DNA from: Sphingomonas bacterium
GTDB lineage: Bacteria > Pseudomonadota > Alphaproteobacteria > Sphingomonadales > Sphingomonadaceae
Direction of reading: 5' to 3'
NCBI RefSeq assembly: GCF_903643065.1
Contig: NZ_CAHJWX010000108.1
Coordinates: 1 to 6,592, forward strand
DNA: 6,592 bases
In this document: positions 6,168-6,592 of the stretch, in pieces
Numbering within the stretch: the stretch's first letter is position 1
Layout: each line of letters begins with the position of its first letter
Made by a program: the position numbers and the translations under genes
The notes under the pieces: generated by a model
Databases searched by the model: none
Told to the model about the DNA's origin: nothing
What the model saw: only the letters and a program-made list of their open reading frames with translations

Positions 6168-6195
6168 CGACCCTGAAACAAGTTGGGGGTCACGG
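6168..6195 (-). repeat. Dispersed REP-like repeat, copy B (inverted relative to A)
   Basis: On the minus strand it reads CCGTGACCCCCAAC then TTGTTTCAGGGTCG. Arms GACCC and GGGTC pair imperfectly. It begins 12 bp after the sufA-like stop, and with copy A forms a head-to-head pair resembling a BIME. Confidence 0.6.
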
Positions 6196-6206
6196 CAAGG
6201 CAAGCG

Positions 6207-6560
6207 TCAGACCGTAAAGCTTTCTCCGCACCCGCACGCGCCCTTGGCGTTGGGATTGTTAAACACGAACCCGGCGGTGAAATCGTCCTCGACCCAGTCC
6301 ATCGTCGAGCCGATCAGGTAGAGGATCGACCCGCCGTCGACAAACAGCGTGCCGCCCGGCGTCTCGATCCGTTCGTCGAGCGGCTGGGCGGCGGTGACGT
6401 AATCGACCGAGTAAGCGAGCCCCGAACAGCCGCGTCGCGGCGTGGACAGCTTGACGCCAACCGCGTCGGCGGGCGCGCGCCTCATCAGGTCCGCGATGCG
6501 CGCGTGCGCGGACGGCGTGAGGTTGAGCGCGGCGGGGCGCGATCTCAGGGTCGTGGCCAT
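6207..6560 (-). CDS. A-type iron-sulfur assembly protein (SufA/IscA/ErpA family)
   Basis: A 117-residue HesB-like protein, complete and of typical length. The three conserved cysteines that carry iron or a Fe-S cluster are present: C45 (RRGCSGLAYSVDY) and C109/C111 in the C-terminal GACGCGESF. FNNPNAKGACGCG is the family signature. It should accept clusters from the Suf or Isc scaffold and pass them to apoproteins in the cytosol. ATG at 6560 has a strong AGGAG seven bases upstream. In many alphaproteobacteria such a gene closes the suf operon, which would lie beyond the right edge; that neighbourhood is not visible, so SufA and ErpA cannot be separated and no symbol is given. Confidence 0.93.
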   Translation of the reverse strand: MATTLRSRPAALNLTPSAHARIADLMRRAPADAVGVKLSTPRRGCSGLAYSVDYVTAAQPLDERIETPGGTLFVDGGSILYLIGSTMDWVEDDFTAGFVFNNPNAKGACGCGESFTV

Positions 6561-6567
6561 TACTACT

Positions 6568-6572
6568 CTCCT
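6568..6572 (-). promoter_or_regulatory. Ribosome binding site of the sufA-like gene
   Basis: Minus-strand AGGAG, seven bases before the ATG at 6560, lies directly beside the inverted repeat at the window edge. Confidence 0.7.
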
Positions 6573-6574
6573 CC

Positions 6575-6592
6575 CCTCCCGCTGGCGGGAGG
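6575..6592. repeat. Inverted repeat at right edge, probably a cut-off dispersed repeat
   Basis: Arms CCTCCCGC (6575-6582) and GCGGGAGG (6585-6592) are perfectly complementary around TG; a realistic hairpin is 7 bp with a four-base loop. The left flank (CTCC) suggests the stem may continue past the window. This form resembles a frequent sphingomonad intergenic repeat. Confidence 0.55.

Larger units (their letters stand above)
6079..6206. other. Intergenic region between sufA-like gene and permease
   Basis: 128 bp holding an inverted pair of repeats (6086-6113 and 6168-6195) around a 54-bp spacer. No T-rich terminator and no convincing promoter pair were found; the permease promoter may be in the spacer or transcription may read through from upstream. 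Confidence 0.4.

Noticed and set aside
5464..6321. Plus-strand open frame spanning permease start, repeats and sufA-like end
   Set aside because: It crosses two genes and a repeat-bearing gap and its translation is an Arg/Asp/His-rich shadow of hydrophobic codons.

Overview
The window looks like chromosomal DNA of a GC-rich alphaproteobacterium, most likely a sphingomonad. This is inferred from the GC-rich codon use, the look of the housekeeping proteins, and dispersed repeats of the 'ACCCTGA...CAGGGT' and 'CCTCCCGC..GCGGGAGG' types that I associate with that group. All eight genes lie on the minus strand, so transcription runs from the high-coordinate end to the low.

In transcription order: (1) a SufA/IscA/ErpA-type Fe-S assembly protein (6207-6560); (2) a 128-bp gap with two inverted copies of a repeat; (3) a 12-TM APC-superfamily amino acid permease (4687-6078); (4) a gap of about 220 bp with a hairpin, a good intrinsic terminator, a 14-bp palindrome and a candidate promoter; (5) rplO (ribosomal protein L15), secY (translocon channel) and adk (adenylate kinase), the middle of the classical spc ribosomal operon; (6) a Uma2-family putative endonuclease 32 bp after adk; (7) an OmpR-type response regulator, then the start of its sensor histidine kinase, which runs off the left edge.

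The most notable point is the layout. In most bacteria rplO follows rpmD (L30), and in alphaproteobacteria adk is usually followed by rpsM-rpsK-rpoA-rplQ. Here the rplO-secY-adk block has neither neighbour. A permease with its own terminator lies upstream, and a Uma2 gene and a two-component system lie downstream. The block appears to have its own promoter ahead of rplO. The unusually structured 131-bp rplO-secY gap has a tandem 12-bp repeat, an 11-bp inverted repeat and a possible internal promoter. Whether this is a true split of the spc/alpha operon, a second copy of the block, or an assembly join cannot be decided from the window.

Other points: the histidine kinase has no ATG/GTG/TTG start that keeps its whole first membrane helix, but a CTG overlaps the response-regulator stop exactly where an ATGA junction would be expected. 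adk and the permease both begin with GTG. The adenylate kinase has a four-cysteine, probably metal-binding, LID. I see no tRNA, rRNA, CRISPR array, complete insertion sequence or phage gene.
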